Source: Teichococcus aerophilus (GTDB taxonomy: Bacteria; Pseudomonadota; Alphaproteobacteria; Acetobacterales; Acetobacteraceae). From it: a DNA stretch of 64,000 bases. The DNA lies in NCBI RefSeq assembly GCF_014490485.1, contig NZ_JACTVA010000006.1:1-64000 (forward strand), in the 5' to 3' direction. Below are positions 39,773 to 49,223 of the stretch, piece after piece; position 1 is the stretch's first letter; each line of letters starts with the position of its first letter. A program made the position numbers and the translations under genes. The notes under the pieces are model-generated. The model ran no database searches and was not told the DNA's origin. It was given only the letters and a program-made list of their open reading frames with translations.

Positions 39773-40699
39773 ATGACGATCCTCGCCCCCGACAGCTGCT
39801 ACCCCCGCGACTTCGTTGGCTACGGCCCCAATCCGCCGGACCCGCAATGGCCGGGCGGGGCGAAGCTCGCCGTCTCCTTCGTGCTCAACTACGAGGAAGG
39901 CGGCGAGAACACCGTGCTGAACGGCGATGCCGGCGGCGAGATCTATCTGAACGAGACGCCGGGCGGGAACCCGGTGCTGGGCCAGCGCGACATCGGCAAG
40001 GAAAGCCAGTTCGACTACGGCGCCCGCGCCGGCGTCTGGCGCGTGCTGCGGCTGTTCGCCGAGCGCGACATGAAGCTGACCGTCTATGGCGTCGGCCGGG
40101 CGCTGGAACTGAACCCCGCCATCGGCGCCGCCTTCGCCAGCGCGGGGCACGAGGTCGCCAGCCATGGCTGGCGTTGGATCAACTACCAGAACGTCGATGA
40201 AGCGACCGAGCGGCAGCACATCGCGCAGACGGTGGAGACCATCACCCGCACCGTCGGCAAGCCGCCCGTCGGCTGGTACACCGGTCGCATCAGCGAGCAG
40301 ACGCGCCGCCTGGTCGCCGAACACGGTGGCTTCCTCTACGACAGCGACGCCTATGACGACGACCTGCCCTATTACGTCACCGTCGCCGGCCGGCCCCTGC
40401 TGATCATTCCCTACACGCTCGACAACAACGACATGAAGTTCGCCGTGCCGCCCGGCTTCGCCTCGAACGATGGGTTCGAGCAGCACCTGCGCGATGCGTT
40501 CGACCTGCTGCGGGAAGAAGGCCAGACCGCGCCGAAGATGATGAGCATCGGCCTGCACTGCCGCCTGGTCGGCCGCCCCGCCCGCGCCGCCGCGCTGAAG
40601 CGCTTCCTGGACCACGTGGCATCCTGCCCGGATGTGTGGGTCGCCACGCGGGAGGAGATCGCCCTGCACTGGCGTCGGGTGCATCCGCCGGGAGCCTGA
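39773..40699 (+). CDS. puuE: Polysaccharide deacetylase family protein, PuuE (allantoinase) type
   Basis: A 308-residue NodB-homology barrel. The cluster FVLNYEEGGENTVLNGD, then FDYGARAGVWRVLRLF, ASHGWRWINYQN and the C-terminal SIGLHCRLVGRPAR match PuuE, the metal-independent allantoinase of purine breakdown, rather than a true chitin deacetylase. The second catalytic segment reads GWYTGRISEQTRRL. No other purine catabolism gene is here, so the substrate is inferred from family alone. Repeat element 11 follows its stop. Confidence 0.82.
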   Translation: MTILAPDSCYPRDFVGYGPNPPDPQWPGGAKLAVSFVLNYEEGGENTVLNGDAGGEIYLNETPGGNPVLGQRDIGKESQFDYGARAGVWRVLRLFAERDMKLTVYGVGRALELNPAIGAAFASAGHEVASHGWRWINYQNVDEATERQHIAQTVETITRTVGKPPVGWYTGRISEQTRRLVAEHGGFLYDSDAYDDDLPYYVTVAGRPLLIIPYTLDNNDMKFAVPPGFASNDGFEQHLRDAFDLLREEGQTAPKMMSIGLHCRLVGRPARAAALKRFLDHVASCPDVWVATREEIALHWRRVHPPGA

Positions 40700-40705
40700 T
40701 GAGGG

Positions 40706-41182
40706 GGAGGAAGGCCGGGGAAGGAATTCCCCGGACCCCTTCTTTTTTTCTGCGAGTTTGGCGTTGAGGCTGCGGGGCCGGGTGGTGCGGCTCTGAGGGA
40801 CAGGTGGGCTGAGTGCTTGGTTGCCATGCATCCGAATGGCTGTCTGGGCGCGCCGGCAGATGATGCTGTGGGTGCAGGAGTGAGCGGCGTGGCCAGGACG
40901 CCAGTGGCCACAGACAGCCGGCACATTAGAAACAACTGGCTGCTATCCACTCAAAGCTGGCTTCCGACAATCCATTTGAAAATTCCTGTGTTAAGAGCAG
41001 GTATTTCCTGCGCCTGCTTTGTTGGCCGCACAGAAAGCCCCAGCCGCACGCCTCAGTAGCTAGAGCGTCAAAACGGTCATTTGCCCTGCCGTCGCAAACC
41101 GGCCCTGTCTCGAACCAACCTTCCCCCGGCAAAACTCGAAGAAAGAAGATGGGGTCCGGGGAATTCTTTCCCCGGCCTTCCT
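40706..41182. repeat. Composite terminator-like repeat, element 11
   Basis: The forward arm 40706-40764 starts seven bases after the deacetylase stop (consensus hairpin, CCCCTTCTTTTTTTCTGCGAGTTTGGCG). The inverted arm 41127-41182 is also near consensus. The space between them is the longest of the simple pairs and includes an AT-richer block at about 40920-41035 unlike the surroundings. Confidence 0.8.
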
Positions 41183-41546
41183 CCCGTAGCTTGCGCATCC
41201 CGTCGTGGCAGAACAGTGCCCCCAAACCAAGGACGCGGCTTCCAGCGACTCGCCTGCTCCAAAACCCGGATCGGCTGCGGCGGGTGGACAGGGCGATACG
41301 CGCCGCTGACGGAATGGCGAGGCGCCTGCCGGCATCCGCTTCAGCCACGATGCGCATGCCTCCGTCGGCCCGGTGCTGGCGGCAGGCCGGACAGGCCGAC
41401 AGCAACGGTGGGAGCCATGCGGCCCGGCAGGGCAGGCCGCCCTCGCCGTTCTTCCGAGGGCTGTGGACCCGTCCGTGCAGGCTGCCCGCCTCCGTGCCAA
41501 CCGGTATTTCCAGGCGGCTTCTCGCGGGGCGGCACATGGCGCGGCA

Positions 41547-41572
41547 ACCCCGGACGACCCGGGGTTTTTTAT
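41547..41572 (+). terminator. Intrinsic terminator just upstream of ligD
   Basis: AACCCCGG (41547-41554) pairs with CCGGGGTT (41560-41567) around ACGAC, followed by a T run to 41571. It lies 47 bases ahead of the ligD ATG. No gene ending before it was found in 41183-41546, so it may cut off read-through or act as an attenuator. Confidence 0.7.
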
Positions 41573-41618
41573 CGTTGCGACGTTCGTTCATGCATCCTGC
41601 CGAAGGGGGTTGGTCGCC

Positions 41619-44405
41619 ATGCCCGCCAAAGCCGCCGATGAATCCCTGCGGCCCTACCGGGCCCGCCGCGATTTCACGCGCACGCGGGAACCGGCGGGCC
41701 AGCCCGCCCGCCGCCGGGCGGCGAAGGCGCTGTCCTTTGTCGTGCAGAAACACGATGCCACCCGCCTGCATTACGACTTCCGGTTGGAGTTGGAGGGCAC
41801 GCTGAAGAGCTGGGCGGTAACCCGCGGCCCCAGCCTGGACCCGGCGGACAAGCGACTGGCCGTGCAGGTCGAGGATCACCCGCTGGAATATGGCGGCTTC
41901 GAAGGCACGATCCCGCCCGGCCAATATGGCGGCGGCACGGTGATGCTGTGGGACCGTGGCACCTGGCACAGCGACGATGCGGACCCGGTAGCCGCGTTGG
42001 CCGCCGGCAAGATGAAGTTCCACCTGGATGGCGCGCGGATGCAGGGTGGCTGGACGCTGGTGCGGATGCGCCCGAGGCGTGGCGAGAAGACGCCCCAATG
42101 GCTGCTGATCAAGGAGCATGACGACGAGGCTCGTCCAGGCGAGGGCGAGAGCCTGCTGCAGGCCGAGACCAGCTCGGTTGCCTCCGGCCGCTCGATGGAG
42201 GAGATCGCCGCTTCCGCTGGGGAGCAGGGGGAGGTCTGGACGACGGGTAAGGCGAAGCGTGGCGGCGCGGCACGCCCGGCGCCGGCCCAGAAGACAGCCC
42301 CAAAGACAGCCCCGAAGGCGGCTGAGAAAGCCGGGAAGTCTGCCGCCAAGGCCACGAAGGGCAGCCGCAAGGCACGTGGCGCCAGCCTGGCACCGGGGCA
42401 GTTCGTCCCGCCCCAGCTCTGCGCCTCGGCCGCCGAGGCGCCGATGGGACCCGGCTGGGTGCATGAGGTGAAGCTGGATGGCTACCGGTTGCAGGCGCAT
42501 ATCAGCGGGGGCGAGGCCCGGCTGCTGACCCGCAGTGGCCTGGACTGGACCGCCCGCTTCCCCGAGACCGCCGCCGCTCTCGGCCAGTTGCAGGACAGCA
42601 TCCTGGATGGCGAGGTGATCGCCACCGATGCGGAAGGCCACCCGGATTTCGCCGCGCTGCAGGCGTCGCTGGAGCGCAAGCGCACCGGGGAGCTGCGCTT
42701 CATGGCCTTCGACCTGCTGGCCGCCGGTGGGCAGGACTGGCGCCCGCAGCCCTTGGGGGAACGGAAGGCGGCGTTGCGCGAATGGCTGGCCAAGGCGCCC
42801 GATGCCATCGGCTATGTCGAGCATTTCGAGGCGGCCGGCGATGCCATCCTGCTCTCGGCCTGCCGCATGGGGCTGGAGGGCGTCGTCTCCAAGCGGATCG
42901 ACGCGCCGTACCAGTCCGGCCGGGGCGAGAGCTGGGTGAAGACGAAGTGCCGGGGCAATGACGAGTTCATCGTCGGCGGCCATGGCACTGGCCCCAAGGG
43001 CAGCATGACGCTGCTGCTGGGCGCGTGGCGGGATGGGGCGCTGGTCTATCTCGGCCGCGTCGGCTCGGGCATTTCGGGCAGCCGGGCGGCTTCGCTGACC
43101 AGGCAATTGAAGAAGCTGGCGCGCAAGACTTCCCCCTTCGCCACGGCCCTGGACGCGGCGGACCGCCGCCGCGCCCATTGGGTGGAGCCGCAACTGGTGG
43201 CCGAGGTGGACTATGCTGGCTGGACCGGCGACGGCCGCATCCGCCAGGCCTCCTTCAAAGGCGTGCGGGAGGACAAGCCGGCGGAGAGCGTGACCCCGCC
43301 CGGCCCGATCGCCGGGCAGGACCCGCCGCCGATCCCGGAGGCGCCCAAGGCCGCACGCGGCAAGGCGGCTTCCGGCACGAGCGACGCCGGGAAGGCGGAT
43401 ACCGGGAAGGCGGCCAGCGGACATTCTGCCACTAAGGACCCTGGCGCGGGCGCCGGAAAACCCACCCCCGCCAAGGCCGGCACGGATACGCAGAACACCA
43501 TCGGCGGCATCCGACTCAGTCACCCGGACAAACTGCTGTGGCCGGAGGAAGGCGTCACCAAGCGGGACCTGGCCCGCTATTACGCCACCGTGGCGCCGCG
43601 CCTGCTGGATTACGCCGGCGGTCGCATGGTGGCGCTGCTGCGGGCGCCGGACGGCATCAAGGGCCAGCGCTTCCTGCAACGCCATCCCGGCACCGGCACC
43701 TCCGCCCTGCTGCGCCGGGTGATGCTGGCGGGGGAGGATGACCCGTTCCTGGCGGTGGAAAGCCCGCAGGCGCTGGTGGCCCTGGCCCAGGCCGGCGTGC
43801 TGGAAGTGCACCCCGGCGGCGCCCTTGCCAAGGATGCCGAGCGGCCGGACCGGCTGGTCTTCGATATCGACCCGGATGAGGGGCTGGATTTCGCCGCCGT
43901 CCTCCACGCCGCCCGGGCGCTGCGGGAACGGTTGGAAGGCCTCGGCCTCGGCGCCTTCGTCAAGACCACGGGGGGCAAGGGGCTGCATGTGGTGGTGCCG
44001 CTGCGCCCGCGCGCCGAATGGCCGGAAGCCAAGGATTTCTGCCAGGCGCTGTGCGCGCTGATGGCGCAGGAAGAACCCGCCCGGTACACCACCACGCTCG
44101 CCAAGAAGGCCCGCAAGGGCCGCATCTTCCTGGACTATCTGCGCAACGACCGTACCGCCACCGCGGTCTCCGCCTGGTCGCCCCGCGCGCGGCCGGGTGC
44201 TACCGTCTCCGTCCCCCTGGCATGGGAGGAAGTGGCGGAAGGGCTGGACCCGAAGGCCTTCACCATCGCCACCGTGCCGGACCGCCTGGCGCAGCCGGAC
44301 CCGTGGGAAGGCTATGCCAAGGCGGCGCGGGAACTGCCGGCCCTCGGCGCCCAAAAGCGCGCCACCTCCCGCAAGCGGGCCAAGGCCCAGGAGACATCCC
44401 GATGA
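41619..44405 (+). CDS. ligD: ATP-dependent DNA ligase LigD (end joining)
   Basis: A 928-residue three-domain repair enzyme. The 3'-phosphoesterase domain is about residues 35-165 ([30 protein letters not shown]). The ligase domain follows an Ala/Lys-rich linker, with the adenylated lysine in EVKLDGYR at residue 285. A second linker (about 550-625) leads to the polymerase/primase domain from about 627 ([12 protein letters not shown]; catalytic FDIDPDEGL near 747). The order PE-Lig-Pol is that of Pseudomonas LigD. The ATG at 41619 has GAAGGGGG upstream. It overlaps ku by four bases. Confidence 0.96.
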   Translation: MPAKAADESLRPYRARRDFTRTREPAGQPARRRAAKALSFVVQKHDATRLHYDFRLELEGTLKSWAVTRGPSLDPADKRLAVQVEDHPLEYGGFEGTIPPGQYGGGTVMLWDRGTWHSDDADPVAALAAGKMKFHLDGARMQGGWTLVRMRPRRGEKTPQWLLIKEHDDEARPGEGESLLQAETSSVASGRSMEEIAASAGEQGEVWTTGKAKRGGAARPAPAQKTAPKTAPKAAEKAGKSAAKATKGSRKARGASLAPGQFVPPQLCASAAEAPMGPGWVHEVKLDGYRLQAHISGGEARLLTRSGLDWTARFPETAAALGQLQDSILDGEVIATDAEGHPDFAALQASLERKRTGELRFMAFDLLAAGGQDWRPQPLGERKAALREWLAKAPDAIGYVEHFEAAGDAILLSACRMGLEGVVSKRIDAPYQSGRGESWVKTKCRGNDEFIVGGHGTGPKGSMTLLLGAWRDGALVYLGRVGSGISGSRAASLTRQLKKLARKTSPFATALDAADRRRAHWVEPQLVAEVDYAGWTGDGRIRQASFKGVREDKPAESVTPPGPIAGQDPPPIPEAPKAARGKAASGTSDAGKADTGKAASGHSATKDPGAGAGKPTPAKAGTDTQNTIGGIRLSHPDKLLWPEEGVTKRDLARYYATVAPRLLDYAGGRMVALLRAPDGIKGQRFLQRHPGTGTSALLRRVMLAGEDDPFLAVESPQALVALAQAGVLEVHPGGALAKDAERPDRLVFDIDPDEGLDFAAVLHAARALRERLEGLGLGAFVKTTGGKGLHVVVPLRPRAEWPEAKDFCQALCALMAQEEPARYTTTLAKKARKGRIFLDYLRNDRTATAVSAWSPRARPGATVSVPLAWEEVAEGLDPKAFTIATVPDRLAQPDPWEGYAKAARELPALGAQKRATSRKRAKAQETSR

Positions 44406-45304
44406 GCGAACGCCCCATCTGGCGCGGCACCCTGCGCCTGGCCCTGGTGTCCTGCCGCATCTCCCTGGTGCCGGCGCGGCAGGACCGCAACAACCTGCAC
44501 TTCAACATGATCAACCCCAAGACCGGCAACCGCATCCGCAACCGCACCGTCGATGCCGAGACGGGGCGGGAGGTGGAGCGCGGCAAGCTGGTGCGTGGCT
44601 ACGAGGTGGAGAAGGGCGAGTACGTCCTGCTGACCGACGAGGATTTCGACAGCGCGCGGGTGGAGAGCAGCAGCACCCTCTCCATCGCCAAGTTCGTCAA
44701 GCTCGGCTCCATCAGCCCGCTGTATTTCGAGAACGCTTACTATGTCGTGCCGCAGGAGGACGAGGCGATCGACGTCTATGCCGTGCTGCGCGATGCCCTG
44801 CGCAAGAGCGGCATGATGGCGCTCTCCCGCCTCGTGCTGTTCCGGCGGGAACGGCCGGTGGGCATCCTGCCGCTGGGCCAGGGGCTGGTGCTGCACACCC
44901 TGCACGAGGAAGGCGACCTCCGCGATGCCGGCGATGTCTTCGCCGAAGTGCCAGGCACGGCGCCGGAGCCAGAGATGGTGAAGCTGGCGCAGCAACTCAT
45001 CTCCCGCCAGACCGGCACCTACGACCCCACGGATACCGAGGACCGCTACGAGGCCCGGCTGCGCGAGGTGATCGAGGAACGCCGCCAGGGCAAGACCATC
45101 TCCGCGGAGCCGGAGGAAGACCCCGCGCCGCGCGGCAACGTCATCGACCTGATGGCGGCGCTGCGGGACAGCCTGAAGCAGGGTGGCCGCGCGTCCGGCA
45201 AGAAGGCGGATGACAGCCCGAAATCCGCCGGCGGAAAATCCAAGAGCAAGTCCGGCAGCAAGAAGGAGGAGGCCAAGCCCGCCGCCAAGCGCAAGCGTGC
45301 CTGA
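44402..45304 (+). CDS. ku: Non-homologous end-joining protein Ku
   Basis: A 300-residue homodimeric DNA-end-binding protein that recruits LigD. The Ku core is residues 1-255: [55 protein letters not shown] and [14 protein letters not shown] lysine- and serine-rich tail of about 45 residues ([20 protein letters not shown]) ends it, as is common for DNA-contacting tails. The start overlaps the ligD stop (ATGA). The gene converges on cytochrome b561 with the stops adjacent. Confidence 0.96.
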   Translation: MSERPIWRGTLRLALVSCRISLVPARQDRNNLHFNMINPKTGNRIRNRTVDAETGREVERGKLVRGYEVEKGEYVLLTDEDFDSARVESSSTLSIAKFVKLGSISPLYFENAYYVVPQEDEAIDVYAVLRDALRKSGMMALSRLVLFRRERPVGILPLGQGLVLHTLHEEGDLRDAGDVFAEVPGTAPEPEMVKLAQQLISRQTGTYDPTDTEDRYEARLREVIEERRQGKTISAEPEEDPAPRGNVIDLMAALRDSLKQGGRASGKKADDSPKSAGGKSKSKSGSKKEEAKPAAKRKRA

Positions 45305-45841
45305 TCAGGGGCCGCGCTGGGGCGGCAGCATCCGCTCCAGCAACCCGTCCCGCCGGATGGCGACGTGGTAGACCGTGGCCGCCACGTGCATCGCCACCAG
45401 GGCGTAGAGGGCGAACTGCCCCCATACATGCACGGTGTTCGCCGCCACGCCGAGCGCCTGGTTCTGCGCGAAGCCCGGCAGGGTCAACAGCCGGAAATAC
45501 GGAACGCCCTGGCCATTCCCCGCCATCATGTAGCCGGTGACCGGCATGACCAGCAGCACGGCGTAGAGCAGCGCATGGTTCGCCCAGGCCGCCGCACGCT
45601 GCACCGCCGCGATGCCGGGCGGATAGGACGGCGCCCGGTGCCGCCAGCGCCACGTCAGCCGCATCAGCACCAGCAGGAAGACCGAGATGCCCATCGACTC
45701 ATGGGCCATGTACCAGAAGGTACGGACCGGCCCGGGCGGGAAGTTCTCCGCCACCCAGACAAAGGGTAGCAAAAAGCACAGCGCCGCCGCCGTGATCCAG
45801 TGCAGCGCCTGCGCCCAACCGGAGAACCGTTCCTGCCCCAT
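45305..45841 (-). CDS. Cytochrome b561
   Basis: A 178-residue membrane protein with four predicted helices and the histidines expected for two b hemes: ALHWITAAALCFLLPFVW, YMAHESMGISVFLLVL, WANHALLYAVLLVMPVTGYMM and LVAMHVAATVYHVAIRRD. Bacterial cytochrome b561 proteins move electrons from quinol, or detoxify superoxide, in the inner membrane. The ATG at 45841 is used; the open frame upstream lies in the opposite glycosyltransferase gene. The stop is one base from the end of ku. Confidence 0.92.
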   Translation of the reverse strand: MGQERFSGWAQALHWITAAALCFLLPFVWVAENFPPGPVRTFWYMAHESMGISVFLLVLMRLTWRWRHRAPSYPPGIAAVQRAAAWANHALLYAVLLVMPVTGYMMAGNGQGVPYFRLLTLPGFAQNQALGVAANTVHVWGQFALYALVAMHVAATVYHVAIRRDGLLERMLPPQRGP

Positions 45842-45935
45842 GGAAAGGGAACTTATCACGCCCGCGCCCGTTTCAAACCGGCCACGCACCAAACCTGCGT
45901 AAAGAGGAAGCCCGTGTGAAGACAAGGAATGCGGC

Positions 45936-46802
45936 GTGACGGATGGCCAGGCGGATGTCGCGGTACTGACCATCGCCAAAGGCCGGCAGGAGCACCTGCT
46001 GCGCCTGCTGGACGGCCTCTCCCGCAGCCTGGTGGCGCCTTCCCGCTGCGTGGTGGTGGACCTGAACGCGCAGCCGGCCAGCCTGCCGCCGATGCCCTTT
46101 CCCCTGCTGCACCACCACGCCCCCGCCACCGGCCTGCCGCTGGCCGCCGCGCGCAACGCCGCCGCCAGGCTGGCGGAGGCGCCGAAGCTGGTCTTCCTCG
46201 ACGTGGACTGCATTCCCGCGCCTGACATGGTCGGCACGCTCGGCGCCGCGCTCGGTCGGCAGGATGCGCTGGTCTGCTGCGAGATCCTCTATCTCGACGC
46301 CGCTGCCTCCGCCGCGCCTGCCAGTGCGGACGAGCTTGCCCGCCTCGGCCATCGCCACCCGCACCGGCCCTTCCCCGAGCAGGGCAGCCGGGCGGAGCCG
46401 AATGCCGGGCTGTTCTGGTCCCTGGCCTTCGGCATCCGCGCCAGCAGCTTCGCGGCGCTGGGCGGCTTCGACACCGGCTTCACCGGCTACGGCGCCGAAG
46501 ACACCGATTTCGGCTTCCGCGCCCGTGACCATGGCCTGCCCCTGCTCCTGACCGCCGACACCCGCGCCTTCCACCAATACCACCCGGTCTTCGACCCGCC
46601 CCTGCAGCATTTCGACGACATCCTGCTCAACGCAAGGCGCTTTCGCGAACGCCACGGCCTGTGGCCCATGGATGGATGGCTGCGGGACTTCGCCCGGATG
46701 GGACTGATCGACTGGTCACCCGAGGGGGACCTTCGGCTGTTGCGCCAGCCAAGCGCGGAAGAAGTCGCGGCGGCTGCCTGCCCGCCAGGGCGCGCTTTTT
46801 GA
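45936..46802 (+). CDS. Glycosyltransferase, family 2-like with galactosyltransferase-type C-terminal domain
   Basis: A 288-residue protein with a GT-A fold. Its N-terminal half has VAVLTIAKGRQEHLLRLLDG and the metal/donor motif VFLDVDCIPAPDM. The C-terminal part has GFDTGFTGYGAEDTDFGFRA, the galactosyltransferase C-terminal signature. The start is GTG at 45936. The acceptor is unknown. It is separated from the minus-strand glycoconjugate operon by repeat element 12, but its location suggests a related pathway. Confidence 0.85.
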   Translation: MTDGQADVAVLTIAKGRQEHLLRLLDGLSRSLVAPSRCVVVDLNAQPASLPPMPFPLLHHHAPATGLPLAAARNAAARLAEAPKLVFLDVDCIPAPDMVGTLGAALGRQDALVCCEILYLDAAASAAPASADELARLGHRHPHRPFPEQGSRAEPNAGLFWSLAFGIRASSFAALGGFDTGFTGYGAEDTDFGFRARDHGLPLLLTADTRAFHQYHPVFDPPLQHFDDILLNARRFRERHGLWPMDGWLRDFARMGLIDWSPEGDLRLLRQPSAEEVAAAACPPGRAF

Positions 46803-46827
46803 GTGGGCTGCGCGTTTGGGGAAGTGG

Positions 46828-47080
46828 GGGAAGGCTGGGGAAAGAATTCCCCAGACCCCTTCTTTTTTCCGCGAGTTTAGCGTGGCGCTTCGGGACTGAG
46901 AGCGGACGCTTTTTGATGATTTTAATCATGGGCCACGCTGGCTGAACCTTCAGTCACGGGAGGCCCAGGACCTCTGGCGCACCCAGCCGTTTTCCAAGAC
47001 CGCGCTCTCAGCGGCCACGCCCGGAGAAGCTTGAAAACGTAAAAGAAGGGGTCTGGGGAATTCCGTCCCCAGCCTTCATT
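46828..47080. repeat. Composite terminator-like repeat, element 12
   Basis: The forward arm 46828-46885 (CTGGGGAAAGAATTCCCCAG, then ACCCCTTCTTTTTT) and the inverted arm 47014-47080 (TCTGGGGAATTCCGTCCCCAG). The core is well preserved: TTTTTGATGATTTTAATCAT at 46910-46929, GGCTGAACCTTCAGTCACGG and GGACCTCTGGCGCACCCAG after it. It joins two convergent glycosyltransferase genes. Confidence 0.82.
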
Positions 47081-47133
47081 TCGCAAACCTCGAGTCCTGA
47101 ACAGCAAAGTGAAGCTGGCTTGCTAAGACCCGA

Positions 47134-48180
47134 TCACCCGTAGCGTACCGTCACCGCCTCCGCGCAACCATCGATGAAGCCGGCCGTGCGGGTGATGGCA
47201 CTGGCGTCGTGCAGGGCGGCGATGCGGGCCGGGTCCAGCGCCTCGGCTTCCTGCAACAGGCTGGGCCAGGCGGGGGCATCGGGCCAGGTGGGCAGGGTGA
47301 TGGCGCAGCCCAGGGCGGCCAGGCGGTCAGCTTTGACGGCTTGCTCGGCGAAGGGGCGTGGCTCGGGGATGCAGATGAAGCGCCGGCCCAGCGCGGCCAC
47401 TTCGGCCAGCAGCCCGTCGCCACAGCCGCCGATGACGAGGCTGGCCTGCCGCAGTAGCGGGGCGGGGTCATCCACCCAGCCCAGCATCTCGATATTGGCG
47501 GGGATTGGCCCGGCGGGCCGGGCCAGGCCGGCGACCTGCCAATGGTAGCCCGGGGTGGCTGCGGCGGCGGCCAGCAGGGCGGCCGGGTCCAACGCGCTGC
47601 CGCCGCGGCCGAGGACGACGGCGATGCGCCGCGGCTTGCCCGGTGCCTGGTTAGGGGAAGCAGGGGCTAGCAATCCGGCATGGACCGTGCGCTCGCGAAT
47701 CCAGGCGGGCAGATCGCGCTCGTCCAGCTCGGCCGGGAAGGGGGCGATCAGCGCCTCGCTGGCCTCGAAGGCGGCGAGGTGGGGTGGGTCGTCCCGCCGG
47801 CCGGCGAGGCGGAAGGAGACGACGGGCGTGCCGCACAACCGGGCCAGCAGCACGATCTCCACCGAGACATCGACCACCATCAGCGCTGGCCGATGGTCGC
47901 GGATCCAGCCAGAGAGCAGCGCGGCGCGTTGCCGCAGCACATCGGCGCCGGGCGGTGCGTAATGCAGCGCGGCGGTGGCGGGGTGCGCGCCGGGGCGGGC
48001 GGGCGGTGCGTCCAGCTTGTCGTCCGGCAGGGGCAGCAGCGGGATGCCGGCCTGTGACTGCTGCGCGGCATCGAAGGTGCCGATCAGAGTGCACGGATGG
48101 TGCAGCTTCGCGGCGATGGCGCGTGCGCGTTGCCAATGCCCGATGCCGTGGTGATGCACGTAGTATCCGATCGGCCTCAT
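47134..48180 (-). CDS. Glycosyltransferase with GT-B fold (MurG/UGT-like)
   Basis: A 348-residue protein opening with IGYYVHHHGIGHWQRARAIA, the glycine/histidine loop found in MurG- and UGT-like enzymes. The second half has IAVVLGRGGSALD, LGWVDDPAPLLRQASLVIGGCGDGLLAE and FICIPEPRPFAEQAVKADRL, the donor-nucleotide region. It is the last gene of the operon, overlapping the preceding GT2 gene by four bases. The substrate is unknown. Confidence 0.82.
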   Translation of the reverse strand: MRPIGYYVHHHGIGHWQRARAIAAKLHHPCTLIGTFDAAQQSQAGIPLLPLPDDKLDAPPARPGAHPATAALHYAPPGADVLRQRAALLSGWIRDHRPALMVVDVSVEIVLLARLCGTPVVSFRLAGRRDDPPHLAAFEASEALIAPFPAELDERDLPAWIRERTVHAGLLAPASPNQAPGKPRRIAVVLGRGGSALDPAALLAAAAATPGYHWQVAGLARPAGPIPANIEMLGWVDDPAPLLRQASLVIGGCGDGLLAEVAALGRRFICIPEPRPFAEQAVKADRLAALGCAITLPTWPDAPAWPSLLQEAEALDPARIAALHDASAITRTAGFIDGCAEAVTVRYG

Positions 48181-49223
48181 GCGGCCAGGATATCCCGTGC
48201 GGCCATGGTTTCCATCTCCCGTGTCGCGGCCTCGATCTCCTGGCACGGGGCGGCGGGGCTGGCGGGCAATAGCGCTTCGGCCCGGGCGAGGAAGGCGATG
48301 TCGTTGGGGCTGGCCGCGGCCAGGGCGGCCAGTTCCGCCGCCGTGCCGCCCAGCAGGGTGGCCAGCGCACGCGTATCGCCACGCCAGGCCTGGCGGATCT
48401 GCCGCCGGCGTTGCGCCTGCCGCCACCAGAAGGCGGCGGAGGGCAGCAGCATCGGCGCTTCCCCGGCCTGGTCCCAACGCTGCATCTCGGCGGCCATGCC
48501 GCCCTCGGCCCGGCCTTCGCGGCGAGCGGAGACGGTGTTCCAGACAGCGGGGTCGTGGCGCAGCCGCAGGCCCTGTTGCTCCAGCGCCGCGATGAAGGCG
48601 TTATCCTCCCCGCTGCGCAGGGCGGGGATGCCTCCCACAGCCAGGAAGGCCGCCAGCGTCACGGCCAGGCTGCCGCCGGTGTGACTGCCATGCCGGGGCG
48701 GTGGGTCGTGCGGCAGCGGGTCGATCCGGTCAGCGACGGCGCGGACAGCGGCCCAGTAGCGTTCCACCTGCTGGTAGCGCCAGCGCAGGGTGGGCGGCAG
48801 CGGGTGGTGGTCGGTATCCTCCGGCAGGATGCGGCCGCCGACGGCATCGGCCCCGGCTTCGATCGCCGCGAGGTTCGCCTGCAGCCAGCAAGGCGGCGGC
48901 GTCGCGTCCGCGTCGGTGCTCAGCAGGACGCCGTCCATGGCACCCAGTTCCCGCAGCCAATCGGCGCCGGCCGCCATGGCGGCGCGGCGGGCGCTGCCGG
49001 CATGGGCCTCGGCGGGGGCGAAGCGGGCCTCCAGCACGCGTAGGTCGATGCGCCCGCCCTGGCCGGCGCGGGCCAGCGCGGCGGTATCGTCGGCGCAGTT
49101 ATTGGCCAGGATCAGCAAGCGCGGCCGCACCGGTCCCTCAAGCGCCGCCACCGAACGCAGCAGGGCAGGCAGGCAGTCGCGCTCGTCGCGGGCCGGTACG
49201 CAGATGACGGCGTCGCGGCTCAT
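48177..49223 (-). CDS. Glycosyltransferase family 2
   Basis: A 348-residue GT-A enzyme: AVICVPARDERDCLPALLRS at the start, LILANNCADDTA, and the acidic pair in LLSTDADATPPPCWL, followed by GGRILPEDTD. A C-terminal domain of about 100 residues (RQAQRRRQIRQAWRG) is unlike typical family members and unassigned. No membrane helix is seen, so it should work in the cytoplasm. It overlaps the GT4 gene (start side) and the GT-B gene (stop side) by four bases each. Confidence 0.85.
   Translation of the reverse strand: MSRDAVICVPARDERDCLPALLRSVAALEGPVRPRLLILANNCADDTAALARAGQGGRIDLRVLEARFAPAEAHAGSARRAAMAAGADWLRELGAMDGVLLSTDADATPPPCWLQANLAAIEAGADAVGGRILPEDTDHHPLPPTLRWRYQQVERYWAAVRAVADRIDPLPHDPPPRHGSHTGGSLAVTLAAFLAVGGIPALRSGEDNAFIAALEQQGLRLRHDPAVWNTVSARREGRAEGGMAAEMQRWDQAGEAPMLLPSAAFWWRQAQRRRQIRQAWRGDTRALATLLGGTAAELAALAAASPNDIAFLARAEALLPASPAAPCQEIEAATREMETMAARDILAA

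Noticed and set aside
40926-44354. A 1142-residue open frame on the minus strand opposite ligD
   Set aside because: It is a shadow of the GC-rich codon pattern of ligD: no family motifs, His/Gln/Gly/Ala-rich composition, and ligD is fully convincing on the plus strand.
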